Notes: generated from the letters alone by a model not told the origin. A stretch of 39,381 nt of DNA from Legionellaceae bacterium (GCA_030148065.1 JASBUC010000020.1:1-39381); one strand, 5' to 3'; positions 26,607-35,977 are shown, counted from the first letter of the stretch. Numbers and translations are program-made.

Positions 26607-27893
26607 CTAACTAGGGATCTTTAACCGCTGACCAATTAACAACTGGGAGGATTTATTAAGGTTATTATAACGCATTAAATCCTTTAAAGAGACCGCTTCT
26701 TTTCTGGCAATCACCGAGAGTGTCTCACCCTTTTTGACGTTATAAATTCGCTCTCGTTCGGCAAAATAGGTCCCTCTTGGCGGGTACTGATTAAAGTAGG
26801 CGTTAATGCCTTGCACCAAAGCCTTGGAAAGACGTTTTCGATACCAGGCACTGCGCAGGTTCTTTTCCTCTTTTGGGTTGGTAATAAATCCTGTTTCAAC
26901 CAAAATGGAGGGAATATCTGGTGACTTTAACACCACAAACTGGGCTTGCTCAACCTTGTCATGATGTAAAACGGTAAGCTCATCTAGTTTGGTCAGCACT
27001 AATTGTCCCAACAAAAGACTAGCGCGCGTCGTGGCCGTTTGAGATAAGTCTATTAAGACTGAGCGAATCACCCCGGTCGCATCTTGCAATTTTCCTAAAT
27101 CAACGCCGCCTAATTCTGAATAGTTTTCTTTCTCTGCTAACCAGCGGGCTGCTTCACTGGTGGCACCTTTTGGTGACAAGGCAAATACAGAGGCCCCGCG
27201 AGATTTTTTATTAATAAAGGCATCGGCATGAATGGAGACAAATAAATCGGCATTTTTCTCTCGGGCGATTTCTAAACGCCGCCTTAAAGAAATGTAGCGA
27301 TCATCCCCACGGGTAATATAGGCTTTTATCCCTTTTTCTCGATTTAAATCACGCAGAAGCACTTTGGCTATCTTTAAGACCACGTCTTTTTCTTGCGTGC
27401 CGAGAGCACCTCTTGCCCCTGGATCTTTTCCGCCATGACCAGGATCGAGCACAATGACCACATCTCGCGATTTTTTAGGGGTTTTATCACTTAACACCGC
27501 AGTCTTTGCCGGTACTTGCTGCTTATTTCTATTGATGAGTGTCACTCGAAGGGTGGTTTTTGAAATTTTTTGGCTTGTTATCTTGGTGTCCGGGCTTGCT
27601 AAATCAATCACCACTCGCAATCGCCCAGCGGCATTTCTCGCTTGCCGAATATTTTTTACAAGTTTGCTGTTTATCTTAGGTTTTTGATAACCTTGTCCTC
27701 GTTGTGAGTTAGAAAAATCAAATACTTGCCGCGCAGGCTTACTAAGAGAGAGTGTTTTAAAAGAAAAGGGCGCATTAAACTTAAATACTATAGTCTCTTC
27801 GTCTGCTGCTAATGTCAGATCAATTGCAATTAAATTAGCTGCCCATACTGGGCTGAAAAAAACAAGCAAAAACAACAAGAAACTGGCTTTCAA
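26607..27893 (-). CDS. amiB: N-acetylmuramoyl-L-alanine amidase (AmiB/AmiC type) with LysM
   Basis: This is a periplasmic zinc amidase that removes stem peptides from peptidoglycan during cell separation. The 428-residue product has a signal peptide (KASFLLFLLVFFSPVWAA), an AMIN domain (about 20-130) for septal targeting, an Amidase_3 domain (about 145-370) and a C-terminal LysM domain (YNVKKGETLSVIARKEAV to GQRLKIPS). Zinc ligands are visible in VLDPGHGGKDPGA and LFVSIHADAF, with a catalytic Glu in SILVETGFITN. The start codon is TTG at 27893, with a GAGGA ribosome site. It lies between tsaE and mutL, as in E. coli. Confidence 0.94.
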   Translation of the reverse strand: MKASFLLFLLVFFSPVWAANLIAIDLTLAADEETIVFKFNAPFSFKTLSLSKPARQVFDFSNSQRGQGYQKPKINSKLVKNIRQARNAAGRLRVVIDLASPDTKITSQKISKTTLRVTLINRNKQQVPAKTAVLSDKTPKKSRDVVIVLDPGHGGKDPGARGALGTQEKDVVLKIAKVLLRDLNREKGIKAYITRGDDRYISLRRRLEIAREKNADLFVSIHADAFINKKSRGASVFALSPKGATSEAARWLAEKENYSELGGVDLGKLQDATGVIRSVLIDLSQTATTRASLLLGQLVLTKLDELTVLHHDKVEQAQFVVLKSPDIPSILVETGFITNPKEEKNLRSAWYRKRLSKALVQGINAYFNQYPPRGTYFAERERIYNVKKGETLSVIARKEAVSLKDLMRYNNLNKSSQLLIGQRLKIPS

Positions 27894-27896
27894 GTT

Positions 27897-28373
27897 CTAA
27901 GTCCTCACCTTAAGTCTTTCTACAAAACGCCTCCCTGCTTCACTAGCTGCTGTGACTGTTAGTTGGCGCGCATGATCATTCACTATGGAAAATGATAGCT
28001 TAAGATCGGGCGCTTGTAACCACTGCCCACCTTTTTCTGGCCATTCAACACAGACTAAGAAAGCCTCATCCGCCATTTCATCAAAGCCCAAAAACTCAAG
28101 CTCATAAGGGTCACTTAAGCGATAAAAGTCTGCGTGTAATAAGGTTTTATCGGCAAGTGTGTAGGACTCAAACAAGGTATACGTCGGGCTCTTAATGGCG
28201 CCCACAACACCAAGTGCTCTAAACAAGGCTCGCACAAACGTGGTTTTTCCATAACCAATCTCGCCCTCTAAATGCAGGCTAAGTGGCGTCTCTAGTAACG
28301 TTTGGCATTGCTTAGCAAACAGAGTAAGCGCCTGTTCACTCTCAAAAACCATCGATAAAGGATCACTTCTCAT
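27897..28373 (-). CDS. tsaE: tRNA threonylcarbamoyladenosine biosynthesis ATPase TsaE
   Basis: TsaE is the P-loop ATPase that assists TsaB-TsaD in making t6A37 in tRNAs. The 158-residue product has Walker A GEIGYGKTTFVRAL, a switch-like segment (IKSPTYTLFESY), LLHADFYRL and LVCVEWPEKGGQWL. It overlaps the nnr stop by 11 nt and ends 3 nt before the amidase start, so the operon is tightly coupled. An internal Met at residue 8 is an alternative start. Confidence 0.94.
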   Translation of the reverse strand: MRSDPLSMVFESEQALTLFAKQCQTLLETPLSLHLEGEIGYGKTTFVRALFRALGVVGAIKSPTYTLFESYTLADKTLLHADFYRLSDPYELEFLGFDEMADEAFLVCVEWPEKGGQWLQAPDLKLSFSIVNDHARQLTVTAASEAGRRFVERLKVRT

Positions 28374-29859
28374 GTTGTAACTCTTTAAAAAACGCTGACA
28401 AATACTGACATAAATCCCCAGCTATTAAACTTGCTTCTCCCTTGTCTTTGATGCCTTCTTGTAAGACTCGAGCTTGTGCAAGCAGAGCCAATTGAACGGA
28501 CTCCTCTTGAGAGGCCCCTGCTGCAAGAAAGCCTGCCACAAAGCCTGCTAAGACATCACCAGTTCCTGCCGTTGCCAAGGCCGAGCTGGCAATCGGAAAC
28601 AACCATGGAACCTCAAGCTTATCATTATACAACAAAGAGCCTGCACCTTTTAAGAGCACGGTGGCCTTGGTTTTTTGATGTAATTGTAAAACGCTTTCAA
28701 GACGAGTCCGTGCCTTGCGAGTCTCCTCATTAAGCAAAGCCTTTGCTTCACCCGGGTGAGGCGTCAGGACCGCGTTTTCTAGAGTTCGCTCTGTCTCTTT
28801 GCCAAGGTAATGTAGCGCACCGGCATCAAGCACCATCCGACCTGAAAAACGAAGGCTTGCCTCAATGCATTCGACACTAAAAGGGTCATCAATGACTAAG
28901 CCTGGCCCCAAGAGCAGCACATCTGCTTTATGTTTGTGTTTATTAAAGCATTCTATAATGTCATCTCTGCTCAAAACGCCTTCAATCATCACTTCTGGGC
29001 GATGACTCAAAAGACTCACAGCATGCTCTTTGTGGGTAATTAAAGTAACTAAGCCTGCTCCCACTCGTAATGCCGCTTCACTTGCTAAGATGGCCGCCCC
29101 GCCCATACCTTTAGAGCCCGCCACAATAAGAACGTGACCAAATAGGCCTTTATGAGAATTTTTAGCTCTGTTAAGACCTCTTAAATTAGACACTTGCAGA
29201 GAGTGTTCTTTGGCACTCGGCACACATTTAAGGTTATCCGCTTTGGCAAGCAACGGCTCTACCACCACCAAGCCTGCTTGCTCATAGCCTTCTTCTGAGA
29301 CCAAACCAAGCTTTTTAGCAATAAAGGTCACGGTTAAGTGCACTTTTGTGCAGAGAAAATCAAAGACTTTCCCCGTATCTGTGCAGAGGCCGGAGGGCAA
29401 ATCACAAGCAACTTTATAACCCTTGGCGCGATTAAAGCTTGCAATTGCCAGCTGAAAGTTACCACGAGGTTTGCCTCTTAAGCCAATGCCGAGCATGGCA
29501 TCAATGATAACATCTGCTGAGTAATCAGCGTCTTCCTGAAAGCGCTCAATGCCAACCAGAGCACGTTCTGCATAAGCTTTTGCACGTTGAGCCAATAAAG
29601 AGCCCTCTATGGACTCATCGACTAATATGACTCTTAGCTCACAGCCTGCAAAAGAGGCAAGTGCTGCTAAGAGAAGCCCATCACCACCGTTGTTGCCAGC
29701 GCCCACAAAAACACTCATTGTGTTCGGTCTACCGTAATGCTTTAGAATGTTTTTAAGCATCGACTCTGCGGCCATCATCATCAAATCAAATGGTTCAATC
29801 GACAAAAAGGCTTGCTCTTCTAAGCGTCGAATTTGCTTTTCAGTGTATAAATCTATCAA
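28363..29859 (-). CDS. nnr: Bifunctional NAD(P)HX epimerase / ADP-dependent NAD(P)HX dehydratase (YjeF/Nnr)
   Basis: This repairs hydrated NAD(P)H. The N-terminal YjeF_N domain epimerises NAD(P)HX and the C-terminal ribokinase-like domain dehydrates it using ADP. The 498-residue product contains FVGAGNNGGDGLLLAAL (about 50-66) and VACDLPSGL in the first domain. The second has AGSKGMGGAAILASEAALR, LLGPGL, ALHYLG, TPHPGEAKALL, LLKGAG and the catalytic ATAGTGDVLAG. The start is TTG at 29859, with GGAG 6 nt before it. It is first in the nnr-tsaE-amiB-mutL-miaA cluster and lies 65 bp downstream of icmB. Confidence 0.94.
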   Translation of the reverse strand: MIDLYTEKQIRRLEEQAFLSIEPFDLMMMAAESMLKNILKHYGRPNTMSVFVGAGNNGGDGLLLAALASFAGCELRVILVDESIEGSLLAQRAKAYAERALVGIERFQEDADYSADVIIDAMLGIGLRGKPRGNFQLAIASFNRAKGYKVACDLPSGLCTDTGKVFDFLCTKVHLTVTFIAKKLGLVSEEGYEQAGLVVVEPLLAKADNLKCVPSAKEHSLQVSNLRGLNRAKNSHKGLFGHVLIVAGSKGMGGAAILASEAALRVGAGLVTLITHKEHAVSLLSHRPEVMIEGVLSRDDIIECFNKHKHKADVLLLGPGLVIDDPFSVECIEASLRFSGRMVLDAGALHYLGKETERTLENAVLTPHPGEAKALLNEETRKARTRLESVLQLHQKTKATVLLKGAGSLLYNDKLEVPWLFPIASSALATAGTGDVLAGFVAGFLAAGASQEESVQLALLAQARVLQEGIKDKGEASLIAGDLCQYLSAFFKELQHEK

Positions 29860-29868
29860 GACAACTCC

Positions 29869-29903
29869 AAAAATTGCGCACTTCCCGCAGCTAGTACGGG
29901 AAG
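29869..29903 (-). terminator. Weak hairpin after icmB, possible terminator or attenuator
   Basis: CTTCCCG (29881-29887) pairs with CGGGAAG (29897-29903), giving a 7-bp GC-rich stem with a 9-nt loop. On the minus strand a T5 run follows after about 7 nt, which is too distant for an ideal intrinsic terminator. The element sits between icmB and nnr and may only partly separate the two operons. Confidence 0.4.
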
Positions 29904-29924
29904 CGTCTTGAAAGGAGTGGTGAA

Positions 29925-32900
29925 CTAATGCGTTGTGAGATATTTCACGTTTGGATCTTTGGCATAGGCATCTAAGATTTCGTGGAGCAGCTCTGTTAAC
30001 ACACCATGCTGAACTTCCTCGGTAATGATCCCCTCATCGTCATCGGATCGCATCCGGTTTAAACGCTCATCAATCATTTTAGTCACCGAGCCACCCGGAA
30101 ATAAATTTGCTAAGACTCGCCGCGCCTCGGCAGGCCCAATTTTTTTATAGAGCTGATTCCGAATTTCAGCATCTTCGGCCGTGGTACTAAAGGCCCATAA
30201 TTCAATGGGGCCCAAAGTCAGGGTAAGTAGCTGCACGTTAACCCCTTTTTTGGTGGCAAACTGAACCAAAAAGGTGGCGCCATCCGCACTTGGGCCATGC
30301 ACGCGTCGTTTTAGAGCAAGCTTTGCAGTTTCACTCAAGCCAAAAATCTCGGTGGTCTTTTCAATGGCTTGCTTGGGGCCTGCATCCATCACATAGATGG
30401 CAGTTGCAAAGTCAATCATCACACTATCGAAATCCTCAACTGCTTGTGAGAGCAAGGCAATTTGAACTTTCCATTTACGACCTTCCCGCATGTCGACCAA
30501 AACCTGATCGCGCACCGCTTGCGCTTTCGAAGTACGGTGAAATTCATCATAAACAATCCGTTTTGGATCTTCTCTAATTTCTTGCACTCGTTTGGTGTGG
30601 TAGGCTCGATATTGCTCAGGCATGTCTTTTACATTCTCGGGCGTTAAGTAGAAGTGCCTTGCTAGTACATAACGTGCCAACATATACATCACCGCCGTTT
30701 GCCTCTCGGCCGAATCACCACCACTTTTGGCAACTTCATCCAAATCGAGTGACACCACCTTGGCATCACCAATGTCAAAGCTTGTTACCTTAGATAAAAT
30801 AGGGTATTCCCTGACCGCTCCTGAGATCATACGAGAAAAAGCCGCAATCAAAGGCTCTCCAGTAGGGGTGGTAATTTTACCATATAAGTCATTAATTGCA
30901 GGGATCCGACAAATGGATGCAGCATCAGCAATAAGTGGCATAGCATAGCGTTGAGCAAGCATTGCTTTATGCTCAAAGCCTGCTAGAAAAAGTGCGTCCG
31001 TGACTTCCCACCAAGTTGTTTTACTATCGAGTACAAAGCCGATTTCCTCTAACGTGCCATCGATTAAAGGCTCCATGCCAGCAGAATAAGGATAAGCACT
31101 GGCATTATCAGCATAATTTTTATAAAGCTCGTCAACCACCATGCCTGCTAAATCTGGAATGCCATCATACGGTTTAGGGCTACCATGAGGAGTGGCAAGT
31201 AAAGTAAAGAAGTTAACAATAAAGGAGCGTTCTTGTGGTGTTGGGAAACGGCAACCTAATTGCGTATCAAGTGGGTTAATTGAATATTCTGGCGTCATTC
31301 GCAAGCGGTAATAGGCAACCTGGTGGCGATTTTCTTCAGGGAGAGCCTCTTTTAAAAGAGAAATGAGCCCGCTACTTGATGGTCCAATGTCGATGATTGC
31401 AATTCTTGGCAGACGGACTAAGCCTGCTGATAAACAAAGAGCAAGGTTTGTCGCATTCGATAGTACCGATTTACCCGATCCTGGTCTTGCGTAGACTAAA
31501 TCAATCCAAGTGGTCTGCTCTGAAGAGCCTGGTTGAAATGGCCAAAGCTTGCCATCTGGTGAACGAAACATCAAAGCACCTTGCTTCCAGGTAGAGGCAG
31601 GGCGAGTAATGGGCAGCATGCGAACAATCTCAGCAAGCGGTGCCACTGTTGGCACGGCGAGATTGTCATAACTCACCCCCATCATGGTCGACACACAGCC
31701 CCCGAAAGGATCGCCACTTATTTCAGAGACATCGCAAGAGCCCCAGCCCTCAACCGCTTTAGCAAGCTCAGATGCGCGCCGTCGAAGTAAGGCCACTTCC
31801 CCATCAGGAGCCCAAGTGCTGGCTGCTACTCGTAATTTGATGATGGCATCATCGGTGTTTAATTGAACGTATTTTAAGAGGTTATTGGCATCACTGATTA
31901 AACGATTTTGAGCGGATGAAAATGTTAAAATGGAGGCCATTAAGCCTTTTAGTTTAATCACGGAGAGGCCACCACTTTGGATCAAAAATGACATCCGCCA
32001 AGGAACTTGGGTTGGCAGCACTCTGTTAAAGAGCATCATAAAGGGGCGAATGTCTTTTGGAAACAAGTCGATGTAGACCGTTGAGTAGACTTTATCTCCC
32101 ACTCGCACAGTTCTTAGGTCCAGATTCTCAGCATCCCTTGGTAAAATTTGCTTGCTTAGACACGGCCATAAGAGATCAGAGGGATCGCCATTGAAGCGAT
32201 TGAGCTCTTTGACTTTAATTTTGTCCCCTGGCAAAACTGGACGCCAATCATTATCGGTGAAATCCGGATCGCCCACTAAGCGCATCTCATATATTGCTTT
32301 GTGTACGTCTAAGACATTGACGTTGATGTTGACCGTATTGAAGTCAGCTGCAAGCGATCGTACAAAGGCTGCATGTTCTTCGCGAAGCTCAGGGATCCCG
32401 GCAAACACGGCTTGGGTGTACCGAAATGGCGGTAAGCCCTTGTCCTTAATGAAGTCCATTTTATCTCGATGGGCTTGTTTTAATTGTTCTTTCGTGAGTG
32501 TATTTGGGTGAGTCCACAATACGAAAAAAACTTTTTCACTAGCACAGTAGCGCGCCAAATGCGCTTCCCGTTCGTTGAATAAATCATCTAATTGAAGGCG
32601 CAAACGTCGACTGGTTGCGCGAGCAGGCTGATAGCAATCGCTGATTTCTTTTTTGATGTTTTGCTTATCATGCCCAAAAAAAACCTGCAGGGAGTGACCA
32701 TCGCGCGTCATAGCTGATTGCAAACTATTGGCTATGCCCCCAATGATGCTCTCAAACTCATCTGTTCCGACAAGCTGGCGCACGCCCTCAACTTCAATCA
32801 CACTTGCCAGTGAGCCATCGTGGGCCGCGAGAACGGTATCCCCATCAGCCGTCTCTAAATCACAATAATTATCGGTGGATTGCCTTAATGACGCACTCAT

Positions 32901-32954
32901 CCAAGCAAAGAAGCTGTCAAACCCATCAAGAAAAGATTCAATAAATCGTGCCAT
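29925..32954 (-). CDS. icmB: Dot/Icm ATPase IcmB/DotO (VirB4-like)
   Basis: IcmB/DotO is the large VirB4-family ATPase that forms the cytoplasmic base of the Dot/Icm system and recruits DotB. The 1,009-residue product is the same length as L. pneumophila IcmB. Walker A ARPGSGKSVL is near residue 490, Walker B RIVYDEFHRT near 800, and an arginine-rich ATPase segment (KVQIALLSQAVEDFDSVM) follows. The N-terminal half (FLDGFDSFFAWMSASLRQST and onward) is the VirB4-type docking part. It is the last icm gene here, 55 bp after icmJ, with AAGGA before the ATG. Confidence 0.96.
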   Translation of the reverse strand: MARFIESFLDGFDSFFAWMSASLRQSTDNYCDLETADGDTVLAAHDGSLASVIEVEGVRQLVGTDEFESIIGGIANSLQSAMTRDGHSLQVFFGHDKQNIKKEISDCYQPARATSRRLRLQLDDLFNEREAHLARYCASEKVFFVLWTHPNTLTKEQLKQAHRDKMDFIKDKGLPPFRYTQAVFAGIPELREEHAAFVRSLAADFNTVNINVNVLDVHKAIYEMRLVGDPDFTDNDWRPVLPGDKIKVKELNRFNGDPSDLLWPCLSKQILPRDAENLDLRTVRVGDKVYSTVYIDLFPKDIRPFMMLFNRVLPTQVPWRMSFLIQSGGLSVIKLKGLMASILTFSSAQNRLISDANNLLKYVQLNTDDAIIKLRVAASTWAPDGEVALLRRRASELAKAVEGWGSCDVSEISGDPFGGCVSTMMGVSYDNLAVPTVAPLAEIVRMLPITRPASTWKQGALMFRSPDGKLWPFQPGSSEQTTWIDLVYARPGSGKSVLSNATNLALCLSAGLVRLPRIAIIDIGPSSSGLISLLKEALPEENRHQVAYYRLRMTPEYSINPLDTQLGCRFPTPQERSFIVNFFTLLATPHGSPKPYDGIPDLAGMVVDELYKNYADNASAYPYSAGMEPLIDGTLEEIGFVLDSKTTWWEVTDALFLAGFEHKAMLAQRYAMPLIADAASICRIPAINDLYGKITTPTGEPLIAAFSRMISGAVREYPILSKVTSFDIGDAKVVSLDLDEVAKSGGDSAERQTAVMYMLARYVLARHFYLTPENVKDMPEQYRAYHTKRVQEIREDPKRIVYDEFHRTSKAQAVRDQVLVDMREGRKWKVQIALLSQAVEDFDSVMIDFATAIYVMDAGPKQAIEKTTEIFGLSETAKLALKRRVHGPSADGATFLVQFATKKGVNVQLLTLTLGPIELWAFSTTAEDAEIRNQLYKKIGPAEARRVLANLFPGGSVTKMIDERLNRMRSDDDEGIITEEVQHGVLTELLHEILDAYAKDPNVKYLTTH

Positions 32955-33009
32955 ATTACCAGTCCTTTACTGTTCCCAAAAATCTGCTTTTGGTGTCACT
33001 ATGCCCAAA

Positions 33010-33657
33010 TCACGCTTTTTCTTCGCTGACGCCTTCTTCCTTTGCAATCTCATCAAGGGCAGCTTGTGCCCATTTTTCTATTTGTTTTCTAAATCGAGCT
33101 CGTGATGGCAATAAGCGCACGTTGTGTAGGGCCTCTTTGGCTTTGTCGTCTGATTCAGATCCTAGGCCTGAATCAATCAACATCTGACCAAAACTTGCTG
33201 GATCGCTGCTTCCTTCTCCAAACTTGTCTTCCACCATTTGAGAGCGAAATTTAAACGTTCGATACAAGGTCTGCGCACTGCTTTTATACCCTGTGTTGTT
33301 TGAAATTGCACAAAATAACACATGACAAAAACTGTTTAATTCTCCTTGGCTCATTTCAGGGAGATAGATTAGAGTGCCTCCGCCATAATCTCCTAAACCA
33401 ACCGACTCTAGGAAAAAACACTGCGTACAGAAGCAACAGGCCGTCTTCATATTGCTTAAACGATTGTTCGTGTAATTACAATCAAGATTGACGACTTCTT
33501 GAAACAATTGAGCCTGAAAGCCACAAAATTGACAAGTATACTTGTCTCGAATTAAGACTTTCTTTTGAAACACTTGGAAGGCAGAATCTGCCTTCCGAGC
33601 TGCAAACACCCTCCATGCTCCAGGTTTGGCATAAAGGGTGAGATCATGCAATGCCAT
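33010..33657 (-). CDS. icmJ: Dot/Icm coupling-complex protein IcmJ/DotN
   Basis: IcmJ/DotN is a zinc-binding subunit of the DotL-DotM-DotN coupling complex that presents effectors to the channel. The 215-residue product (about 208 in L. pneumophila) starts LHDLTLYAKPGAWRVFAARK. It shows cysteine pairs CQFCGF and CCFCTQC, spaced like an HNH-type zinc site (YTCQFCGFQA ... LDCNYTNNRLSNMKTACCFC). The C-terminus is acidic. Its ATG overlaps the stop of the preceding icmD by 1 nt (TAATG). Confidence 0.95.
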   Translation of the reverse strand: MALHDLTLYAKPGAWRVFAARKADSAFQVFQKKVLIRDKYTCQFCGFQAQLFQEVVNLDCNYTNNRLSNMKTACCFCTQCFFLESVGLGDYGGGTLIYLPEMSQGELNSFCHVLFCAISNNTGYKSSAQTLYRTFKFRSQMVEDKFGEGSSDPASFGQMLIDSGLGSESDDKAKEALHNVRLLPSRARFRKQIEKWAQAALDEIAKEEGVSEEKA

Positions 33658-34031
33658 TAACTACTAGTTGTCCAAGCACTACCTGTAGGACCTGCGGTGG
33701 AACCGCCGCCGAAGATAGTCATACCAGTGGTTGATAACATAGATGGTAAGAACAACAAGGCTGCCGCAATTAACACGAGAGCAATTGGTGTTCCTACTGG
33801 TACTTGGGTTGGGTTATCTTTGTGCTGCTTAAATTTCATAATCGCACCAACGGAAAACGCCAAGCCACCTAAGTAAGCACCTGCTGTAATTAAATCAGCA
33901 ATGGCAGTAAACGAACCAATTATCTGAGAGGCCACACTACCTGCAGTCATTGCTGTGTCTGCTAGTGCCGCCGAGCTTAGAAGCATCAGCAAGCCACCAT
34001 AAAATAATTTATTTCTCAATTTTATTAACAT
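33657..34031 (-). CDS. icmD: Dot/Icm inner-membrane protein IcmD/DotP, copy 1 (icmJ-proximal)
   Basis: IcmD/DotP is a small inner-membrane Dot/Icm protein. The 124-residue product has a signal-like segment (LRNKLFYGGLLMLLSSAALA) and two further hydrophobic segments around a polar loop (KFKQHKDNPTQVPVGTPIA). It ends FLPSMLSTTGMTIFGGGS. The ATG at 34031 has a strong GGAGGAG ribosome site; the longer frame to 34103 lies inside the upstream copy. A second icmD paralogue precedes it directly, ending 19 bp upstream. Being canonically placed next to icmJ, with a strong ribosome site, this is probably the main IcmD. Confidence 0.93.
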   Translation of the reverse strand: MLIKLRNKLFYGGLLMLLSSAALADTAMTAGSVASQIIGSFTAIADLITAGAYLGGLAFSVGAIMKFKQHKDNPTQVPVGTPIALVLIAAALLFLPSMLSTTGMTIFGGGSTAGPTGSAWTTSS

Positions 34032-34050
34032 CACTCCTCCATTTTTATTG

Positions 34051-34452
34051 TTAAGAAAAAACCATGCCTGACCAACCGGCTGTGGTATAGTTTGACGCAC
34101 CAAAAATTGTTTTTCCAGTTGTATCTAATAAGCTTGGAAAAAATAGTAGTGCAGACGCCACAAAGAGCATGGCAATAGGTGTTCCAATCGGAATTTGGGT
34201 TGGGTTATCTTTGTGTTGCTTAAACTTTAAGATCGCGCCCATGGAAAAACCAAGGCCCGCAATGTAAGAACTTGCCGTGATAAGTTTTGATAAATTTTCA
34301 AACGATAAAATAATTTGAGACGCAACGCTCCCAATGGTCATGGTGGTGTCGGCGTAACTCTGACTATAAAAAAAGCAACAGAGTACTGCAAAGGCACCAT
34401 AACGGCGAAACCTCGATAGAAGCGTTTTGCTCTCTCTGACAACTTGTTTCAC
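34051..34452 (-). CDS. icmD: Second IcmD/DotP paralogue (tandem duplicate)
   Basis: This is a tandem paralogue of the downstream icmD. Shared segments include TIGSVASQII, GAILKFKQHKDNPTQIPIGT and FFPSLLDTTGKTIFGAS. The 133-residue product has a basic N-region and signal-like hydrophobic stretch (YGAFAVLCCFFYSQSYA), then two more hydrophobic segments. I prefer the GTG at 34452, which follows a TTGGGGA ribosome-like site and gives a standard signal peptide; an ATG at 34500 would add 16 polar residues and lacks a ribosome site. The N-termini of the two copies differ, while the core is close. It follows icmC after a gap of about 135 nt. Legionella normally has one icmD. Confidence 0.85.
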   Translation of the reverse strand: MKQVVRESKTLLSRFRRYGAFAVLCCFFYSQSYADTTMTIGSVASQIILSFENLSKLITASSYIAGLGFSMGAILKFKQHKDNPTQIPIGTPIAMLFVASALLFFPSLLDTTGKTIFGASNYTTAGWSGMVFS

Positions 34453-34587
34453 TAAAATCCCCAAATGATGATCGCTTTCACATCCAAAACCGTTGAGCAT
34501 AATTCATTAAACTACAATGATAATTACAACATTACCGCATATTTCTTATTTTTGTTAGCTTATTCTACGCTATTTTCTTGATCTTTT

Positions 34588-35118
34588 TTAGGCTGCGAAC
34601 AAGGTTGTATAGAAAATGTTAACGGTCTCAACAATGTTTATCAATAAAACGCCGCCAAAAATATGAATGATGCCTTTTCCAATCAGTCCTGGCTGTTGAC
34701 CTGCATGGCTTGCACTGCGAGCGAGTAGGACCCAACCACGTATAAAGGCAATGATGCCAATGATTTGTAAAAATTCAATTAAGGCTTGCCCACCATTGGC
34801 CACTGTGAAGTATTGAGCAACATCGGTGTCGAGTTGATCATAGGATAAGATATTGGTTGAACCAAAGGTTGTCATCATAAAGACGTCGACCGCCGAGGGC
34901 AGATAGAGCAGCCCCGCCGCCGCAATGACATTAATTAACGGCTCTTTCATACTGGTATTGCTAGACATCATGGTACGAGACTCACCATAGGCCTTCATAC
35001 TGTAGACCGCCTTAAACGCATAAATTAATCCCATTAAGTAGGCAGCACCAGTTACCAACCTCTCGATGGAATCTAAACTGCCGCCTAAATTAGTAATCCA
35101 CGTCGAAGCTGTACTCAT
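34588..35118 (-). CDS. icmC: Dot/Icm inner-membrane protein IcmC/DotE
   Basis: IcmC/DotE is a polytopic inner-membrane component of Dot/Icm related to IcmV and IcmD. The 176-residue product (about 194 in L. pneumophila) begins STASTWITNLGGSLDSIERL. It shows about four hydrophobic segments: near residues 22-40, 63-82 (INVIAAAGLLYLPSAVDVF), 110-130 (IEFLQIIGIIAFIRGWVLLA) and 148-175. The loop KAVYSMKAYGESRTMMSSN corresponds to the charged loop in IcmD. It follows icmG after 10 bp. Confidence 0.93.
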   Translation of the reverse strand: MSTASTWITNLGGSLDSIERLVTGAAYLMGLIYAFKAVYSMKAYGESRTMMSSNTSMKEPLINVIAAAGLLYLPSAVDVFMMTTFGSTNILSYDQLDTDVAQYFTVANGGQALIEFLQIIGIIAFIRGWVLLARSASHAGQQPGLIGKGIIHIFGGVLLINIVETVNIFYTTLFAA

Positions 35119-35128
35119 TTCACATTAC

Positions 35129-35962
35129 CTATATGTCTGCCGGACTAAACGTTATCACTTTACCACTCGTTGTTGTTATTTCCCCTTTTTTGGCATAAAT
35201 CTCAATAACTTTGCCATAACCAGGTAATTCTACGCCTTTCGCGACTGTTTTGATGTCCCCTCGAGTTGACTGCAACCATGCCCTGCCAGGAATAAGCGCC
35301 TGCACATAGTAGACAGCCTCGGGCTTCTCCATCGCCTTTTTCTTTTTAAGTTGCGCTATTTTCTTCTCTTTTTTAAGCGCATTTATCTCTGTCTGCTGCT
35401 CAATTAATTTTTCTGTCAAACGCTGTATGCTGTTATTAAGTTTATCAAGCTTATCGGCCGTCTCCGACACACTGCTATTGACCTCTCCCAATTTGTTATT
35501 GAGTTGGCCAATCTGGTCGGAGGTTTGCTCCCTGGCGCGATTTAAAGTCCTTAATTGTCTCATTACTTTCGCAGAAGGCTCGCTAACCACTGGCCTATAG
35601 GTCGCCTGGCCGCCTGAAAAATTATTCACCGGTGCTGCTGCAAGCACAGGCGTCGATTCAGGCGTCACTTGCGTGCGCACGACTTTCACAGGCTTCGATG
35701 CCTTAGGCTCGGCTTTTGCCGTGACGGTTGGCTTTGCCGATTCTTTTTTCGCTGCTGTCCTTTTATCATCCCCTTTTCCTGCAATCATCTTAAACCCTAG
35801 CAGTACAATGATAAAAATACCAACTAAGCCGATAATGACCCGCTTTAACTGGGTTGTGCCGGTGGTTGTGATCACCGAGGATTTAATCTCCTCTTCATCA
35901 AAGGCCTCTGGCTCGCCCGACTCTGAAAAATGATATTCGTCGTCTTTAAATTCATCTGCCAT
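35129..35962 (-). CDS. icmG: Dot/Icm inner-membrane protein IcmG/DotF
   Basis: IcmG/DotF is a bitopic inner-membrane protein associated with the Dot/Icm core and reported to contact effectors. The 277-residue product (about 269 in L. pneumophila) has an acidic cytoplasmic N-terminus (ADEFKDDEYHFSESGEPEAF) and one membrane span at about 43-63 (VIIGLVGIFIIVLLGFKMIA). A Lys/Ala/Pro linker follows, then a long coiled coil at about 135-210 (QIGQLNNKLGEVNSSVSETA ... TEINALKKEKKIAQLKKKKA) and a small C-terminal domain (YYVQALIPGRAWLQSTRGD). AGAAGGGA precedes the ATG, and icmE ends 15 bp upstream. Confidence 0.94.
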   Translation of the reverse strand: MADEFKDDEYHFSESGEPEAFDEEEIKSSVITTTGTTQLKRVIIGLVGIFIIVLLGFKMIAGKGDDKRTAAKKESAKPTVTAKAEPKASKPVKVVRTQVTPESTPVLAAAPVNNFSGGQATYRPVVSEPSAKVMRQLRTLNRAREQTSDQIGQLNNKLGEVNSSVSETADKLDKLNNSIQRLTEKLIEQQTEINALKKEKKIAQLKKKKAMEKPEAVYYVQALIPGRAWLQSTRGDIKTVAKGVELPGYGKVIEIYAKKGEITTTSGKVITFSPADI

Positions 35963-35977
35963 GTGCGATCCCTTCTG

